Below are positions 10,720-21,959 of a stretch of 64,000 nucleotides of DNA, one piece after another (the stretch's first letter is position 1; every line of letters starts with the position of its first letter). A program made the translations under genes and the position numbers. The stretch is taken from positions 1,151,501 through 1,215,500 of the forward strand of contig JAPDOI010000010.1 in assembly GCA_029168955.1 (NCBI GenBank), in the 5' to 3' direction. The notes below the pieces were generated by a model. The model saw only the letters and a list, made by a program, of their open reading frames with translations, was not told where the DNA came from and made no database searches. Origin of the DNA: Aplectana chamaeleonis. Lineage: Eukaryota > Nematoda > Chromadorea > Rhabditida > Cosmocercidae.

Positions 10720-12030
10720 GCACAGTGGGAATTCCCGATAGGGACAGTTGCCTCGCGGTTTCCGCACTATCCCGCCGGTGTATAATCGAATCTAAAAGGA
10801 CTGCAGGTACATAGTTCCCTCACTGCGGCTTTTTCGCCTTTTCGCCCTTTTTCGACTTGCTTATCTAATTCGGTCCAGAACCGGGAACATTAAACTCTCC
10901 AACAGCGTTTTATGAAGGAATTCTAAACAGGAATTTCTTTAGCAAAAGTAAAACAATGGTAAGACTTGAAAGAGAGTCACTTTTCCTATATTTATGGGCA
11001 CATCCATGAGAAAGTTTATTTGGCAATGGGTTAAGAAGGAAATCAGTCACACTGAGGAGTCTCAAAATTGAACAGAAAGCTCTCCTTAGGTGCATACCTA
11101 ATATGCAGACTGAATTCATGGGCCACACCCCTCGACTGGCATTGGCTGAACGAGAAATTATACAGCTATTCGACAGTACGCAGGAAAATTGATCAGTTCT
11201 CTGACTTTCGCATTATAGAATAATTCAGATGAAATAATTACGCCAGCCAGCACAGTTGGAGTGCCCCATAGTGACAGTTGCCTCGCGGTTTCCGTACCAT
11301 TCCGCCTGCGTATAACTGAGTCCAGCGGCTCTCTCGCCTTTCCGCGCATTTTCTACACGCTTACTGTCGTTCTCTGGGCCGAATTCCGATCCGCATTTGA
11401 GGACTACGACTGTAGCATCATGCGACATTTGATAATCGTGCTGGGAGGGGTGAATCGTGCCGGGGAAAGTGGTCCCAGCACGATTTACACGTGTCGCATG
11501 ATGCAATAGCCGCAGTGTGCACATGCGGACCAGAATTTAGCTCAAAGAACGACAGTATGTTTATCGGAACGGAAAAGATAACACTGATTTCTTCACCAAC
11601 ATTTTATATAAGAGTTGTAAAACAGGAACTTTTTAGCAGATTTGAGCACACTGGTAAAGCTTGAAGGAGAGTCATTTTTCCTAAATTCAAGCACACATTC
11701 AGGAGAAAGTTTAGGTGGCAGCGGATCAAAGAGAATGCCAGTCACACTGGATCCCAAAATGAACAGAAAGCTGTCTTCGGGTGCACACGTAATATGCAAG
11801 CTGAATTCGCCACCGATGCCTCTCGACTGGTAGTGACTGAACGAGAAATTACACAGCTATTCGACAGTATACAGGCAAATTGATCAGTTCTCTGATTTTT
11901 GCATTATAGATTAATTCAGATGAAATGATAACGCCAGCACCGTTGAAGTGCTCCATAGTGACAGTTGCCTCGCGGTTTCCGTACCATTCCGCCTGCGTAT
12001 AATCAAGTCTAGCGGCTCTCTCGCCTTTAA
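10720..12030 (+). repeat. Tandem copies of a ~0.5-kb dispersed repeat
   Basis: The block CAGTTGCCTCGCGGTTTCCG recurs at about 10745, 11276 and 11962. Around it are shared segments: CAGGAACTTTTTAGCA-like, GAGAGTCA-TTTTTCCTA, CAGTCACACTG-, GAACAGAAAGCT, CCTCGACTGG, GAACGAGAAATTA-ACAGCTA and TTCAGATGAAAT. Spacing is about 530 bp, rising to ~685 bp where a 192-bp MITE has inserted at 11364-11555. A third, separated copy is at 14185-14715. No protein signal. Confidence 0.65.
11364..11555. mobile_element. MITE family B, copy 1 (TA-flanked, 192 bp)
   Basis: The termini are CTGTCGTTCTCTGGGCC and its approximate complement ending AGAACGACAG, with TA on both sides. It forms a long hairpin containing ATTCCGATCCGCATTTGAGG and GATTATCGTGC-type arms around GTGAATCGTGCC. 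Other copies are at 12539-12734, 50252-50446 and 55642-55841. The outer arm shares CTGGGCCGAATTCCGGTCCGC with family A, so A and B are related. Confidence 0.75.
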
Positions 12031-12538
12031 AGGCACAGGACACTCAAAAAATTAATTTTCAGATTTCGTGCTTATCTTGGAGACAGTCACACGCTGATCA
12101 CAGTGGTAGCTCTGAAATCGTCTAAAACCCCCTTTAAACAGAGTTCTGGCTCTTCAAAGATGCCTAGATATTGAGGGTGAAGAATTGGTGGACGAGTTGT
12201 CTCAGGCCTGTATTTCTCTTCATTCGCAATCGTTGCGTGGGAGAAAGCCAGGACAAGGAGACAGTCCGGTAATGGACTGAAGAACGACGACTTGTTGGAA
12301 TTCATCCATCCATCGAGCCGCTATTGAGTTCGAAAATCTGTTAGGGGGCCGGGCCTGTGGTGGTGAGCGAAGGGGGTCGGGCCTGTGGTAGTCGCTTGTA
12401 GCTCGCTTATTTGGAGCAAATGAAATCTGGCACTTGGCACGTGTTATACAGGAGGGGTCTCCTACACAATTACATGATAATCTCGAAATGCATATGTGAG
12501 GGTGTACTGTGCCTTCAAGCGCATTTTCGACACGCTTA
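12031..12538. other. No gene recognised
   Basis: The stretch between the tandem ~0.5-kb repeats and the second family-B MITE holds CCTTTAAAGGCAC at about 12025 (a palindromic form of the TTAAAGGCA end) and otherwise unique-looking DNA. No gene supported. Confidence 0.4.
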
Positions 12539-12734
12539 CTGTCGTTCTCTGGGCCGAATTCCGGTCCGCATTTGAGGACTACGGCTGTAGCATCATGCGA
12601 CACTTGACAATCGTGCTGGGAGGGAGGGGTGAATCGTGCCGGGTAAAGTGGTCCCAGCACGATTTACAGGTGTCGCATGATGCAATAGCCGTAGCCCGCA
12701 AATGCGGACCAGAATTTAGCTCAGATAACGACAG
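12539..12734. mobile_element. MITE family B, copy 2 (196 bp)
   Basis: It has the same ends and hairpin arms as the copy at 11364-11555, preceded by TA. The right-hand TA is replaced by TT, two bases from the target-site duplication of hAT-like element 2, which begins at 12744. The host sequence on the far side of that hAT element (TTTATCGGAACGG, 14181 on) matches the sequence after MITE copy 1, so the hAT element landed beside this MITE. Confidence 0.75.
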
Positions 12735-12764
12735 TTTATTTATTAGAGTGAGGACCGAATATTT

Positions 12765-13022
12765 GAGTTCGAATAAATATTCGAATTTTTCGAACGAATT
12801 TTTATTCGAAGATTCGAATATTCGAAAAGTGTGAATATTCGAACATTATTTGAATTCGACTATTCGCAAAAGGTGAATATTCGAATTCGACTATTCGGGA
12901 GAGGTGAATATTCGAATATTATTCGAACTCGACTATTCGGAAAAGGTGATTATTCGAATATTATTCGAATTCGACTATTCGCAAAGGGTGAATATTCGAA
13001 CGTTATTCCAATTCGAATACCC
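12765..13022 (+). repeat. ATTCG-rich subterminal array
   Basis: Units of about 42 bp (GGTGAATATTCGAATATTA then TTCGAATTCGACTATTCG with AAAA) repeat about five times. The plus strand is open with a 14-residue period (EYSNIIRTRLFGKG-like). It abuts the left end of hAT-like element 2. Confidence 0.75.
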
Positions 13023-13249
13023 GAGCTGATTTAACAACAAATATGAAAATCAGCTCTAATGTATGATAGAATCGACATACCTTTCAAGACTGATGTCATT
13101 TTCTTCACTACTCCATTGTTCCAATTTTCCAAACGCAAGAGCTAAATTTTTCCCCACACTGTCTGATGAGGCTACTAGGGCGGTTCCAACACGGGGAGCC
13201 ACGTTGCGATCGCACTTGGCCACTCCCGTTTTTTCATGCCGCTGTGCAA

Positions 13250-13830
13250 TGATAACACCAAACATAGCTTCGTTGGGTGGAGCCATGTACTCCACCAACC
13301 TTCACCTTTGGGCAGGGGAAGGGGGAACATCATTGGGAAAACCGGTAACAACCGGTGAAACGCCCCGAAAAAGAATGGAGGTGACGCAACACTCATGCCA
13401 GTCATTTTCAAGATTGGGTGGGTGTAACTGCCGGTTTTTCGTCCATAACTTTTTTGTGCTTGGGGATAGAATTCTGCGTCAACTTGTGCTTCCAGTTTGG
13501 AAAAATATTTTCTCGATCCTTCAGCCTAATCACTTTACGGAACACCGATTTTTCGCCTATTACTCTTTAAAACCTGGTGAGCGTTGTTTTTGAAATCTAT
13601 GTAAAATTCTGCGTCGAATGATATATCAGGTTCCTAACTTTGCTCGCCCCATAAGCCAGCCAGGTCGGTGGAGCCGAGCCCCGTTAATGGCTCTCCAGTA
13701 CTCTGCGCCTCTCATTTAAACCATAGAGGCGAATGCACCCTATGAAGATAACTATGGAGCTCGGCTCCACCGATCTGGCTGGCTTATGGGGCAAGGAATG
13801 TTAGTTAGGCTCCTCAAATAAGCTCCTTAG
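13250..13830. repeat. Palindromic repeat F, copy 1, with ~160-bp subrepeats
   Basis: The left part begins at CATAGCTTCGTTGGGTGGAG, then has degenerate subrepeats carrying GTTTTTCGTCCATAACTTTT and AAATTCTGCGTCGAAT. A strong inverted repeat follows: CCATAAGCCAGCCAGGTCGG, GGAGCCGAGC and their complements at 13757-13815. A second copy is interrupted by a hAT element (33760-34485 and 37417-38090). Open frames across it (for example 176 codons plus at 13063-13593) follow the repeat and are not called as genes. Confidence 0.65.
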
Positions 13831-14004
13831 GCTAAGTTAGAGCGGAAAAGTTGATTTTGTAGCATTCTTTGCGTTGTAGCCCGTACAGGTTCAGAGATGG
13901 GTCGTGCCTTATTATTTTTAATTGTAGATGGAAATAAAGCTTTAGAAGAAGAATTCAACTTGTTATTGCCGCTCACGTTGTAGTTGCGCGACATTGCTAT
14001 GGAT

Positions 14005-14160
14005 GCTTAAATTATTCGTCGTTCGGAATAAAAAAATGAACGAATTTATTCGAAATTCGTTCGTTCGAAATAAAAAATGAACGAATTTATTCGAAATTCG
14101 TTCGTTCGAAATGAAAAATGAACGAATTTTTTCGAAATTCGTTCGTTCGGTCTCTTTTTG
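14005..14160. repeat. ATTCG/GAACG subterminal array, 41-bp period
   Basis: Three units of 41 bp (TTCGTTCGAAATAAAAAATG then AACGAATTTATTCGAAA). It lies just inside the right end of hAT-like element 2. The one-base difference from 42 bp breaks the reading frame from unit to unit, which argues that the period is not selected for coding. Confidence 0.75.
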
Positions 14161-14184
14161 AAAAGTCCTCACTCTAATATTTAT

Positions 14185-14715
14185 CGGAACGGGGAAGATA
14201 ACACTGAATTCTCTACCAACGTTTTATATAAAAGCTGTAAAACAGGAACTTTTTAGCAGATTTTAGCACACTGGTAAGACTTGGAGGAGAGTCGTTTTTC
14301 CTAAATTCAAATACACATACAGGAAAAAGTTTAGGTGGCAGCGGTTTAAGGAGAATGCCAGTCACACTGGATCCCAAAATGAACAGAAAGCTGTCTTCGG
14401 GTGCGAACAGGCTATAAAACGGCAGAAGGTCACTTGGTTCCCAAGCGTGCTTTTGCGGAGCGGTGGTTAGAGACGGTGAGAGAGCGTAGGGCAGACGGAG
14501 GCCGAGGCGTGGCGCGCGCCTCTCGCGCCTCGAATCATGTGAATTTCGACGTTTTATAAAGAGTACGTATTATGCAGACTGAATTCACCAGCGACGCCCC
14601 TCGACTGGTAGTGACTGAACGAGAAATTACACAGCTACTCGACTCTATACAAAAAAATTATCAGTTCTTCGATTTTTGCAGTATAGATTAATTTAGATGA
14701 AAAATTACCCAACAC
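14185..14715 (+). repeat. Third copy of the ~0.5-kb repeat, with a small insertion
   Basis: It follows the hAT TSD and matches 11560-11945 closely (GGAACGGGGAAGATAACACT, TTTTATATAAAAGCTGTAAA, GAACAGAAAGCTGTCTTCGG). At about 14409-14565 it is interrupted by a segment bounded by CTATAAAACG and CGTTTTATAAAG, a small inverted-repeat insertion absent from the 11.6-kb copy. Confidence 0.6.
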
Positions 14716-14896
14716 AGTAAGCCATAGCTTCTTTGGGGTGGAGACAGCGGTCCGAAAGGTGAGGTTCTTTAGAATACCTGAGTGGAAAATGTTGAAGGTT
14801 ACCGCTACACCTGCAACTTCAAAATATAACGTTTTCTTAAAGGCACTGTTCGCGATAAAATCCGTCCTTGAGTTTTCATTGAAAAACAGTGGTGGT

Positions 14897-15356
14897 AGCC
14901 CTCAGAAGCAGACTAGTGTTGAAAAAACGGATCCGAAAGTCTTCACAGAGGCAAAAAATACGGTATCGGAGATTACCTGAGTGGGCAAGTCCGGCCTCCT
15001 TGGATCCAGTTGTTGTCGTCAACACCGGCACGTCTCTATCACTGCTACGCTTTGACCTGCAATCATCGGCAGTGGTTGCTCATTAGAAGAGAAGTTAGAT
15101 TTGATAGTTAGTTGTCGGAAACTTTCGGAAATCTTCGTCAGGTAAGAGTCTTTCCCATCCATAGCCTAACTCGACAAAAACCATTGCTGATAATCGGGTT
15201 AAAGCGTGGCAGTAATAAGGCCGTGTCGGTGTCGATGACAACAACTAGACCCAAGGAGGCCGGCCTTGCCCACTGGGATAATCTTCAAAACCATTTTTCG
15301 CCTCTGGGAATGCGTTTAGATCCGTTTTCTCAACACAGTTCTCCTTCTGGGGCCGG
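14897..15356. repeat. ~460-bp palindromic element
   Basis: Arms are centred near 15128. They match GCCCTCAGAAGCAGACTAGT to a right-hand complement ending CTCCTTCTGGGGC; further in, GTGGGCAAGTCCGGCCTCCT matches GGCCGGCCTTGCCCAC, and CCAGTTGTTGTCGTCAACAC matches GATGACAACAACTAGAC. A left-type TTAAAGGCACTGTTCGCGAT end lies just outside at 14838. No coding capacity. Confidence 0.65.
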
Positions 15357-15359
15357 AGG

Positions 15360-15550
15360 CATAAACGCTAATGTCGGGGTTTGGCCAAGCACGGAGCACG
15401 TAGGGCAGCGAAATCGGCATGCTAAGCTGCCAGGGGCCGTATGCATATCGTCCCCGGCGGGAGAGGATGGGAGTCCCCGTCCCCACGCGGGTAGTTTCCC
15501 GTAGAGGAGAACGTGGGGAGCCCCGCGATGCATAGTGAGGGACCCCCTCA
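15360..15550. repeat. GC-rich segment with GGGGCCGTATGCATATCG motif
   Basis: This GC-rich block includes GGGGCCGTATGCATATCG and CCCCGGCGGGAG. The complement vocabulary (GGGCGATATGCATACGGCCCC) is found at 31697-31716, and GGGGCCGTATGCAAGAACGC forms the ends of the hairpin at 23040-23372. It appears to be a member of a GC-rich inverted-repeat family. Overlapping frames on both strands are not convincing. Confidence 0.45.
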
Positions 15551-15584
15551 CTCTTCCCGCCGGTAGACTCCCCGCTTCGATGAA

Positions 15585-17392
15585 ATTGCTTGGCCTCGGG
15601 CATTTGGGGGGTGCCAGCCGAGGTGATTTCGGACGAGGGGGATCATCCGAGGATACCAATTTGGGGGCGGAGTCGCGCTTCGAGCGAGCCGAGGGCGAAA
15701 GGGGCTCAGCCGAGGGGGCGACGATAATTTCCTCGTAGGACCACTCATAACAGCTGCAGCGCTGTCCTTCAAACCTGTCGTTCATGCTTTCATTTTTTGC
15801 AGACGTGTTGTATATTTCTTCCTTTAAGTTATTGGCGGTCACATCAATATCCTTAATGAATAATTGTGCTATTTTTGAGCTTCATTTTTGTTCACAACAT
15901 ATGCCTACACATCAAGAAGCTGCACAATAATAATTGAAGTTCGGATTCGATATTCTCAAAAAATTCCAAATTGAGTCTCCAAAAGTTTGAAACTTTCTCT
16001 CAGGCTACCTTTCGGCGCGTAAAGCCTTCCTCAGACCTTCTTTTCCTTCCGAAAAATGGACTAGAAACCTCATTTGTCGGTGCAAAACTAGTTGGGGGGG
16101 CACCCAGAATTCAAGCGAGAAATGAATGATTTTGCTTTCAGAAATCGATTTAATTTCATGGAATTTCTAGGAAATATGAGTGATAACGTTATCAGATATC
16201 TAATAACCAAAGAAATTTTCATTTTTATGGATGAATCGTTTCATTTCTATGGGCAAATCTTGAGTGCCCCCCCCAAATAGTTTTGCACCCATTTGTCTTT
16301 CTCTACATGACTTTTAGGGACTATTTTGGAGTTTTTTTTTGAGAATTTTGGAACTTTATCGATTAATTTGCAGCCTCTCGATGTGTATTGTATTCTTAAA
16401 ATCTCCTTAATCCCACTCACTATGGTCTCCTACCCAGTAAATCCGCGACTAGGATTCCGTCTACATGTAAATTTTGGTCTTCTACAGGTTTCAACGGTCC
16501 GATTGGCAGAGACACCTCAACACCCTGTTGAATATCGTCGAAAACACCCTTGTAGGTGGCTGTAACCTCTTCGCTATATACAACATTACCTTAATTCTAT
16601 CATTCAGGCATCATCGATGACACAACAAGCGTGAAGACTGTACGATCACTGTCCCATGCATAGCCAATGATATGATCGCTCTTCACATAACTCTGTGTCT
16701 AATTCTGTGTCTCTAGTTCGTTGGATGAACAGATCGTATCATTTTCTCAGTTCAACAACTATTAAATCGTAAGCATACTTTTGTGTACTCAGAAATTTCT
16801 GCCCTGTCTCGTAATTTTCATTCGGTTGAGGACATGTTGTTCTATCCCTTGCATTTTGAAGTGTCAATCTTTGCTTGTTATGTGATTTTGATGTATCTGA
16901 ATACCATCGTATGATCGTATTCTGATCAGAATCACTCTAGCTTTCGACCCTCATAAGTCATGGACACTTGTTGCATTCATTTTTTTAGATTTGTAAAAAA
17001 ATATTTTGTAGCATTTAGCCACAATTTATTTAGAGTTGTTGTGTTTTACGGTCATTTCAATAAATTCGTTGTCAACTCGTTTAACATAAAGTGGTAGTGA
17101 AAGCATAAAATTTAAGTATTATGAAGAAGTAATCGTCAAAGTAGTGTAGTACTAGTGAAAAAGTACTAGTATTGGCATAATAAAGGTGAAAATATAGTGG
17201 AATACGACGAAAACCGTTTTTACGGCTTTGAATTCCCGCGCTTCACTCGAAAAAGGTCCAGGATCAGCCGCCAAGAGAGGCGGGGGTTGGTCCGAGGGCG
17301 CTCGGGGCTGCTGCCGAGTTTGGGACGCTCGGATGAGTCCCCGACGGGCACTCTCGGCTGGTGCCCCCCGAATGTCCGAGGCGTCGAATGAA
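15585..17392. mobile_element. Element with ~140-bp GC-rich terminal inverted repeats
   Basis: The left arm (15585-15725) reads GCCTCGGGCATTTGGGGGGT then GCCAGCCGAG. The right arm (about 17240-17392), reverse complemented, reads GCCTCGGACATTCGGGGGGC then ACCAGCCGAG. Further shared blocks are TCATCCGAG and GAGGGC. The interior (15740-17220) is AT-rich and has no gene. I take it as a non-autonomous transposon or decayed foldback. The exact tips and a TSD could not be fixed. Confidence 0.5.
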
Positions 17393-18728
17393 ATGCTGTG
17401 TGCGAGTGCGGCGTGATGGTGTCACTTGCGCGCTCTCTATTTTTTTTTCAAAATTTCTGTACAGCTTCTTTGTTCTTTGAGCTGCATATCGTGATGTCTC
17501 GAATTAACACCGAAATTCGAGGAGGAAAGATCATAAGAATATTGAAATGCATCTCGTCTTCTTCATCGTATTCTTGTACATTGCTGAGAAAAAATGTATT
17601 TTCTGAATACATTTTTATAGTTTATGGAGTTAGCGATGAACGAAGTTCAAAACTATTATTTTTCAGTTCTGTTTTTTTTTGGAAAAAAGCCGTCGCGTCT
17701 GTTGGTGGAAGAATCGAATGCCAGTAACCACCGAAGGTCGCGATCAGCCCACTAAACACAAATCTTCAATGCGGTTTGTTTTAAATTCTGACTACAAAAA
17801 ACATTCCATTCTGTTGGAATAGCGAAAAAAAACGAAAAGACAAACTCGAAAACATCAATTTTTATAACAAAAAATGAGTGTGGGAAATAACTGGGAAAAT
17901 AAGAAAAGTTTTGTTCGCTGTGAAATTCTAACAGCTGCATTTATGAAAAAGGAGATCATTTTTTTTCTAAAATGGAGAATATTATCCGTAAAACTGCACC
18001 CTATAGAAAAAATATGCTCAAGAATGTCCATCTCCCCCTTCCCAGGAAATCCCGGTTGTCACCTGGAGGTCTCCAGCAGGTCTTGGGGAGGAGTCATGCC
18101 CCACCACATCCTCATCCATCCCCATACCAATTAACTCTCGTCCATTTTTGAGAATGCCGCTCTACTTCGGCTGACTTTTTGAAATGTTGTTTCTCTCGTG
18201 CATTCCCATTTGGTAATGCTATCACTCTAACTTATCACATGTTTTCTCAAGTTTCTTTTCTCATTCTCGTACTCGAATGGGTGGGAAAACCCTGGCCTTA
18301 AAGGCAAGTTTGCTCAAAAATTGCCAAGTATATCCTGTTTCCGAGTGTGATTTATTTCCGTTCGTCGCGTGCGTCTGCGCGCGTACGCTGCGTCTCCTTC
18401 TTCCCACATTTTCTCGCTGTCTCTACCTTCGCTCCGCACAAGCGCGCGAGAGAACAGAGTAAATCCGGCTCGGAACCAGAGGATATTACCCTCCTGGATG
18501 GTTTTTGGCGCTTCAAACGTATTTGACGACATGGTAGGGGCCGTGCGGTCCTACTTATGCTGTTATCTCGACCACGTTTGTGAGCGTGTATGCTGCCTTT
18601 GAACGGCAGTATGCCTTCTTTCGAAACTTGATGATGAGGCCCGATTTTCCTTATTTCAGTTCTAATCTAAGCGGAACAGTGAAATTGGACCTTCTCAATC
18701 AAATTTTCTAGAGAAAAACTAACATTGG
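17393..18728. other. No gene recognised
   Basis: No gene or clear repeat seen. The 109-codon frame at 17398-17727 is low complexity and resembles nothing I know. A GC-rich patch near 18365-18460 is also unassigned. Confidence 0.4.
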
Positions 18729-18860
18729 CGTGGATCCTAATGAGACTTTTCGTTCCTCTTTGGAGGTTGGCGCAAACTCGGTGCACCTACGTAATAGCAT
18801 ATGACACCGAGTTTGCCCCAACCTTCGAGAGTAAACGCAAGGTCTCATTAGGATCTATAC
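18729..18860. mobile_element. Short hairpin MITE
   Basis: GTGGATCCTAATGAGAC on the left pairs with GTCTCATTAGGATC on the right. Inside, GGTTGGCGCAAACTCGGTG pairs with CACCGAGTTTGCCCCAACC. The ends are only about 130 bp apart, so the unit folds almost completely. No TSD could be assigned. Confidence 0.6.
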
Positions 18861-19570
18861 CGACGTTACATTATTTTAATAACGATGTCCTTATGCGGAC
18901 AACTCTCTACTGCTTCCAAATGAACTACTATAAGTTATACAAATCATTCCAAATGAAATATACTTTTCTAGAGCCAGTTTCAGACGTAGAGTCCAAGTAT
19001 GTATGCCCTTTGCAGCTGCCTAGAGTCACCCTGGAAAACGTTATAGCAGTTTTTTTCTCCGATTTTTGTACCTATTGTACCCTCGAAAATGCGCATTAAT
19101 TTTATGAAAATCCGAAAACAGACCTCATAATCGTGTTCAGGGCCCGAAACAGCCCCCCCAAGGCAAAGTTTGGGTGAAAGCGCATTCTCCGAGCTATGTG
19201 CAGACTGATGGCGTTCTTGACTTGTATGGATTTTCGGTTCAGCGTTCAATTATATCCATTACGGGGTACAGAAAGCGTTGAAAAAAAATTTTCTCCAGAT
19301 TTGACTTAAAATTCGACCTGATGGTGATTTGTGGTGCTGATCACGAATCTGAGGTTTACCTGTGGTTTTTCCTAAGTTCGACTAAATTTGTTCAAAGCTT
19401 CCCACCGGCAGAAAAATTTGACGGCAAAATCGACTTTCGACGATTTCTGGAATGCGACAAAAGATGTGGCTCAAATCGTTCTTTTGGGGTTTATTTAAAG
19501 TGCTCAACACGAATCTGATGTCAGTTTATGGATTTTTGACAGCTTACGATAGATTACGTTGGGTATACGG

Positions 19571-19698
19571 TATAGTTGTAAATGAACGAAATTTTTGAAA
19601 AAATTTTCGATATTTTTTTCGTTCGTTCGGAAATTCGTCGAACGAATTTTTTTCAAATTGCATTCGTTCGAAATTTCTTTCGAAATTGTACAGCTATA
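19571..19698. mobile_element. Small hAT-like MITE (perfect 8-bp TSD GTATACGG)
   Basis: The ends are TATAGTTGTAAATGAACGAA and, inverted, TATAGCTGTACAATTTCGAA, flanked by GTATACGG on both sides (19563-19570 and 19699-19706). The 128-bp body is made of GAACGAA/TTCGTTCG motifs like those in the arrays of the larger hAT-like elements. Surrounding sequence (18861-20063) has no gene I can support. Confidence 0.7.
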
Positions 19699-21959
19699 GT
19701 ATACGGTAGTTCGATCAATGTCACAGACTTGTCTCAAAGTTTCTATGTGGGGTTTTTTGGAGTGCTGAATACGAATTCGATGTACATTTGTCTGTTTTCA
19801 AACTATCAAGTTCTGCCTCCTGAATAACATGTTACCTACCGTAACCTACAGTAAACCTATAAATTTCGACAAGCGAACCCCAGATTCGTGTTCAGCAGTA
19901 CATGTCTATCGCAGTATCCGGAGAAAAATTAAAAAAAAACACCTCAAAAATTCCATGGTGGGTACCCTTAACTAGCCGCAAAGCTTTGAAAACGCTCATG
20001 ACTTCTTTCAGAGTTAGTCAAGGCAGGCTACGATTCTGCCGGAGTCACTCACATTTTTAGCTACTACAATACCCACCCTAATTCTTGTAAAAAAGACGCA
20101 GAAGACGCGGAAGCGCGTCTTTTTCGTCTTTTCGTCATAACTTCGTTGCTAACGGACTAAAGTGAATAGAAAGTTATATCAATCTACTCAAGACGTCGAG
20201 ACGAACACAATGATCTGATTTTCAATGTTCGAGTGATAAATTTGTCATCCTTCATTTGCTGAAGTACCTGAGGCGAGCCATAAACGGGCGAGTCTCCGCT
20301 AATTGCGCTGAGTTATTAACGAGCAGTGTACTGTATGGCGCAGTTTACGCACCAAAGCCAAGCCTGATATATATCGGAATCTTACAAGAATTCAAATAGA
20401 ACCATCTCTAACTCAAAACGATTCTATAGAAACTCCATTCAGAGTACTTCAAAGCAATGGAATACTCGCCCTAATTTTCTCAGAGAAGTCACGAAAGTCG
20501 TATCTTTTGCGACTTCTAATTGATTTCAGATTTGGAAAATCTGAATCCGTTTTAAATTCTGAAAATTCTGAATTCGATTAAAGTTTATTTCTGATATTAA
20601 AATCTAGAGCATTTTCCAATTACCGAAAATTTCAAATTTATTTCAATTTTTTTAAATTTCTAATTTATTGAAAAACCTAACTCATTATGGAAATCTCTAA
20701 TTTATGAAATAACGGAAAATTCTAAATCACTTCAATTTAAAAAAAATCTGAAATTAATCCAAATTGTAAATAATCTGAAATCATTTCAAATTACTTCTGA
20801 TATTCAACACCCGAATTTTTTTTCAAGTTCTAGAAATTCGGAATTTATTTCAAATTGTGAATTTTCGAATTGTTGTTTTTGAGAGTTTCTAGTTTATTCA
20901 ACTCTTGAATAATATGAATTTAGTTCAGGTGATGAAAAATCTGAATTTCACTCAAGTTGATTTTTGATTTTGGAATACCAAATTTTCATAAGTTATAAAA
21001 GAAATCCTTAGTTACTCCAAGTTTAAATTTTTTTTATTTTATTTCAATCTTCGGAAAATCTAAACTTAGTTCAATTTTTGAATTTTTTTATCTTACTCGA
21101 ATTTTTGAGTTTCACTCAAGTTTTGGACTCAATTAATATTTTGAAAGTTGAAACTTTGCCGCGAATTTCAAGTATTTACTTTTCTTATTAAAATCAGGCA
21201 TTTTGACGCAACACACAGCCCGATTGATATGAACTGCAGACAGGGAGTGTCTACAGATCCGATAAGGTCAATTAGAGGTTTCCTGAGGCCTACTTCACAC
21301 CTAGAAAGCCACCCCATCAAGTATTAATTTGAATGCAGGTCAGTGTAGGAGGAACGCCGGAGTGCATCATTCACTAGAGCTTGCATTTAGCTTGGTCCGA
21401 ACTGCTCGTTCTATACTCCCCGAAGTGTTGGTTACTATCACAACAATACGCATTCTCCCCATGGAATTGCTTCTGACCAATGCTTCTCCCAGATGCACTG
21501 ATTTGATAATTCATTAGAGTTTTCATGTTTCCATGTACTTATGAAACCTTTTCCTGATCAGCAATATAAATTTATATGTTCCTTTTTGCAAAGGACAATC
21601 AAAATGCAGGGTGGGTGTATCTTTTCTATCTCTCTATCTCAATTTTATGAAAGCGGAGATTTATGATGTTGATGCTTTTTGTGAAAAAAATCAAGAAAAC
21701 TCGAGTTCGAATTTGTTTCAATTTTTTAACAAAGCTAATTTATTTCAGTTTTTACTGTGATTTCCATTTTTGGAAAATTTGAATAAAATTCGAGTTACCT
21801 TATAATTTATTTCATTTTAAGGAATTGTTTATTTAATTCAAATTTGAAAATTATTTATTTGATTACAATTTTCGAATTTCAATGAAATTTCAAACCTAAT
21901 TCAAGCTTTGATAATGGAGGCTTTGTCGATAAGCCTAAGTATTGGCCTTCTCTTTCCGA

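Larger units (their letters stand above)
12744..14176. mobile_element. hAT-like non-autonomous element 2 (8-bp TSD, 7 of 8)
   Basis: The left end is TAGAGTGAGGACCGAATATT; the right end, reverse complemented, is TAGAGTGAGGACTTTTCAAA. Flanks are TTATTTAT (12736-12743) and ATATTTAT (14177-14184). An empty-site equivalent exists at 11553-11569, where the same host repeat reads straight through. Length 1433 bp. ATTCG arrays lie inside both ends (12765-13022 and 14005-14160), and a palindromic repeat (13250-13830) fills the middle. No transposase. Confidence 0.8.

Noticed and set aside
10249..10785. 178-codon plus-strand open frame
   Set aside because: It spans a GC-rich palindrome and the start of a dispersed repeat, has an overlapping antisense frame, and matches no family I know.
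13063..13593. 176-codon plus frame
   Set aside because: It runs through subrepeats of palindromic repeat F, which also occur without an open frame at 34 and 37.7 kb.
15330..15842. 170-codon minus frame and its plus-strand partners
   Set aside because: GC-rich inverted-repeat DNA open on both strands; Pro/Ser/Arg-rich composition without a known domain.
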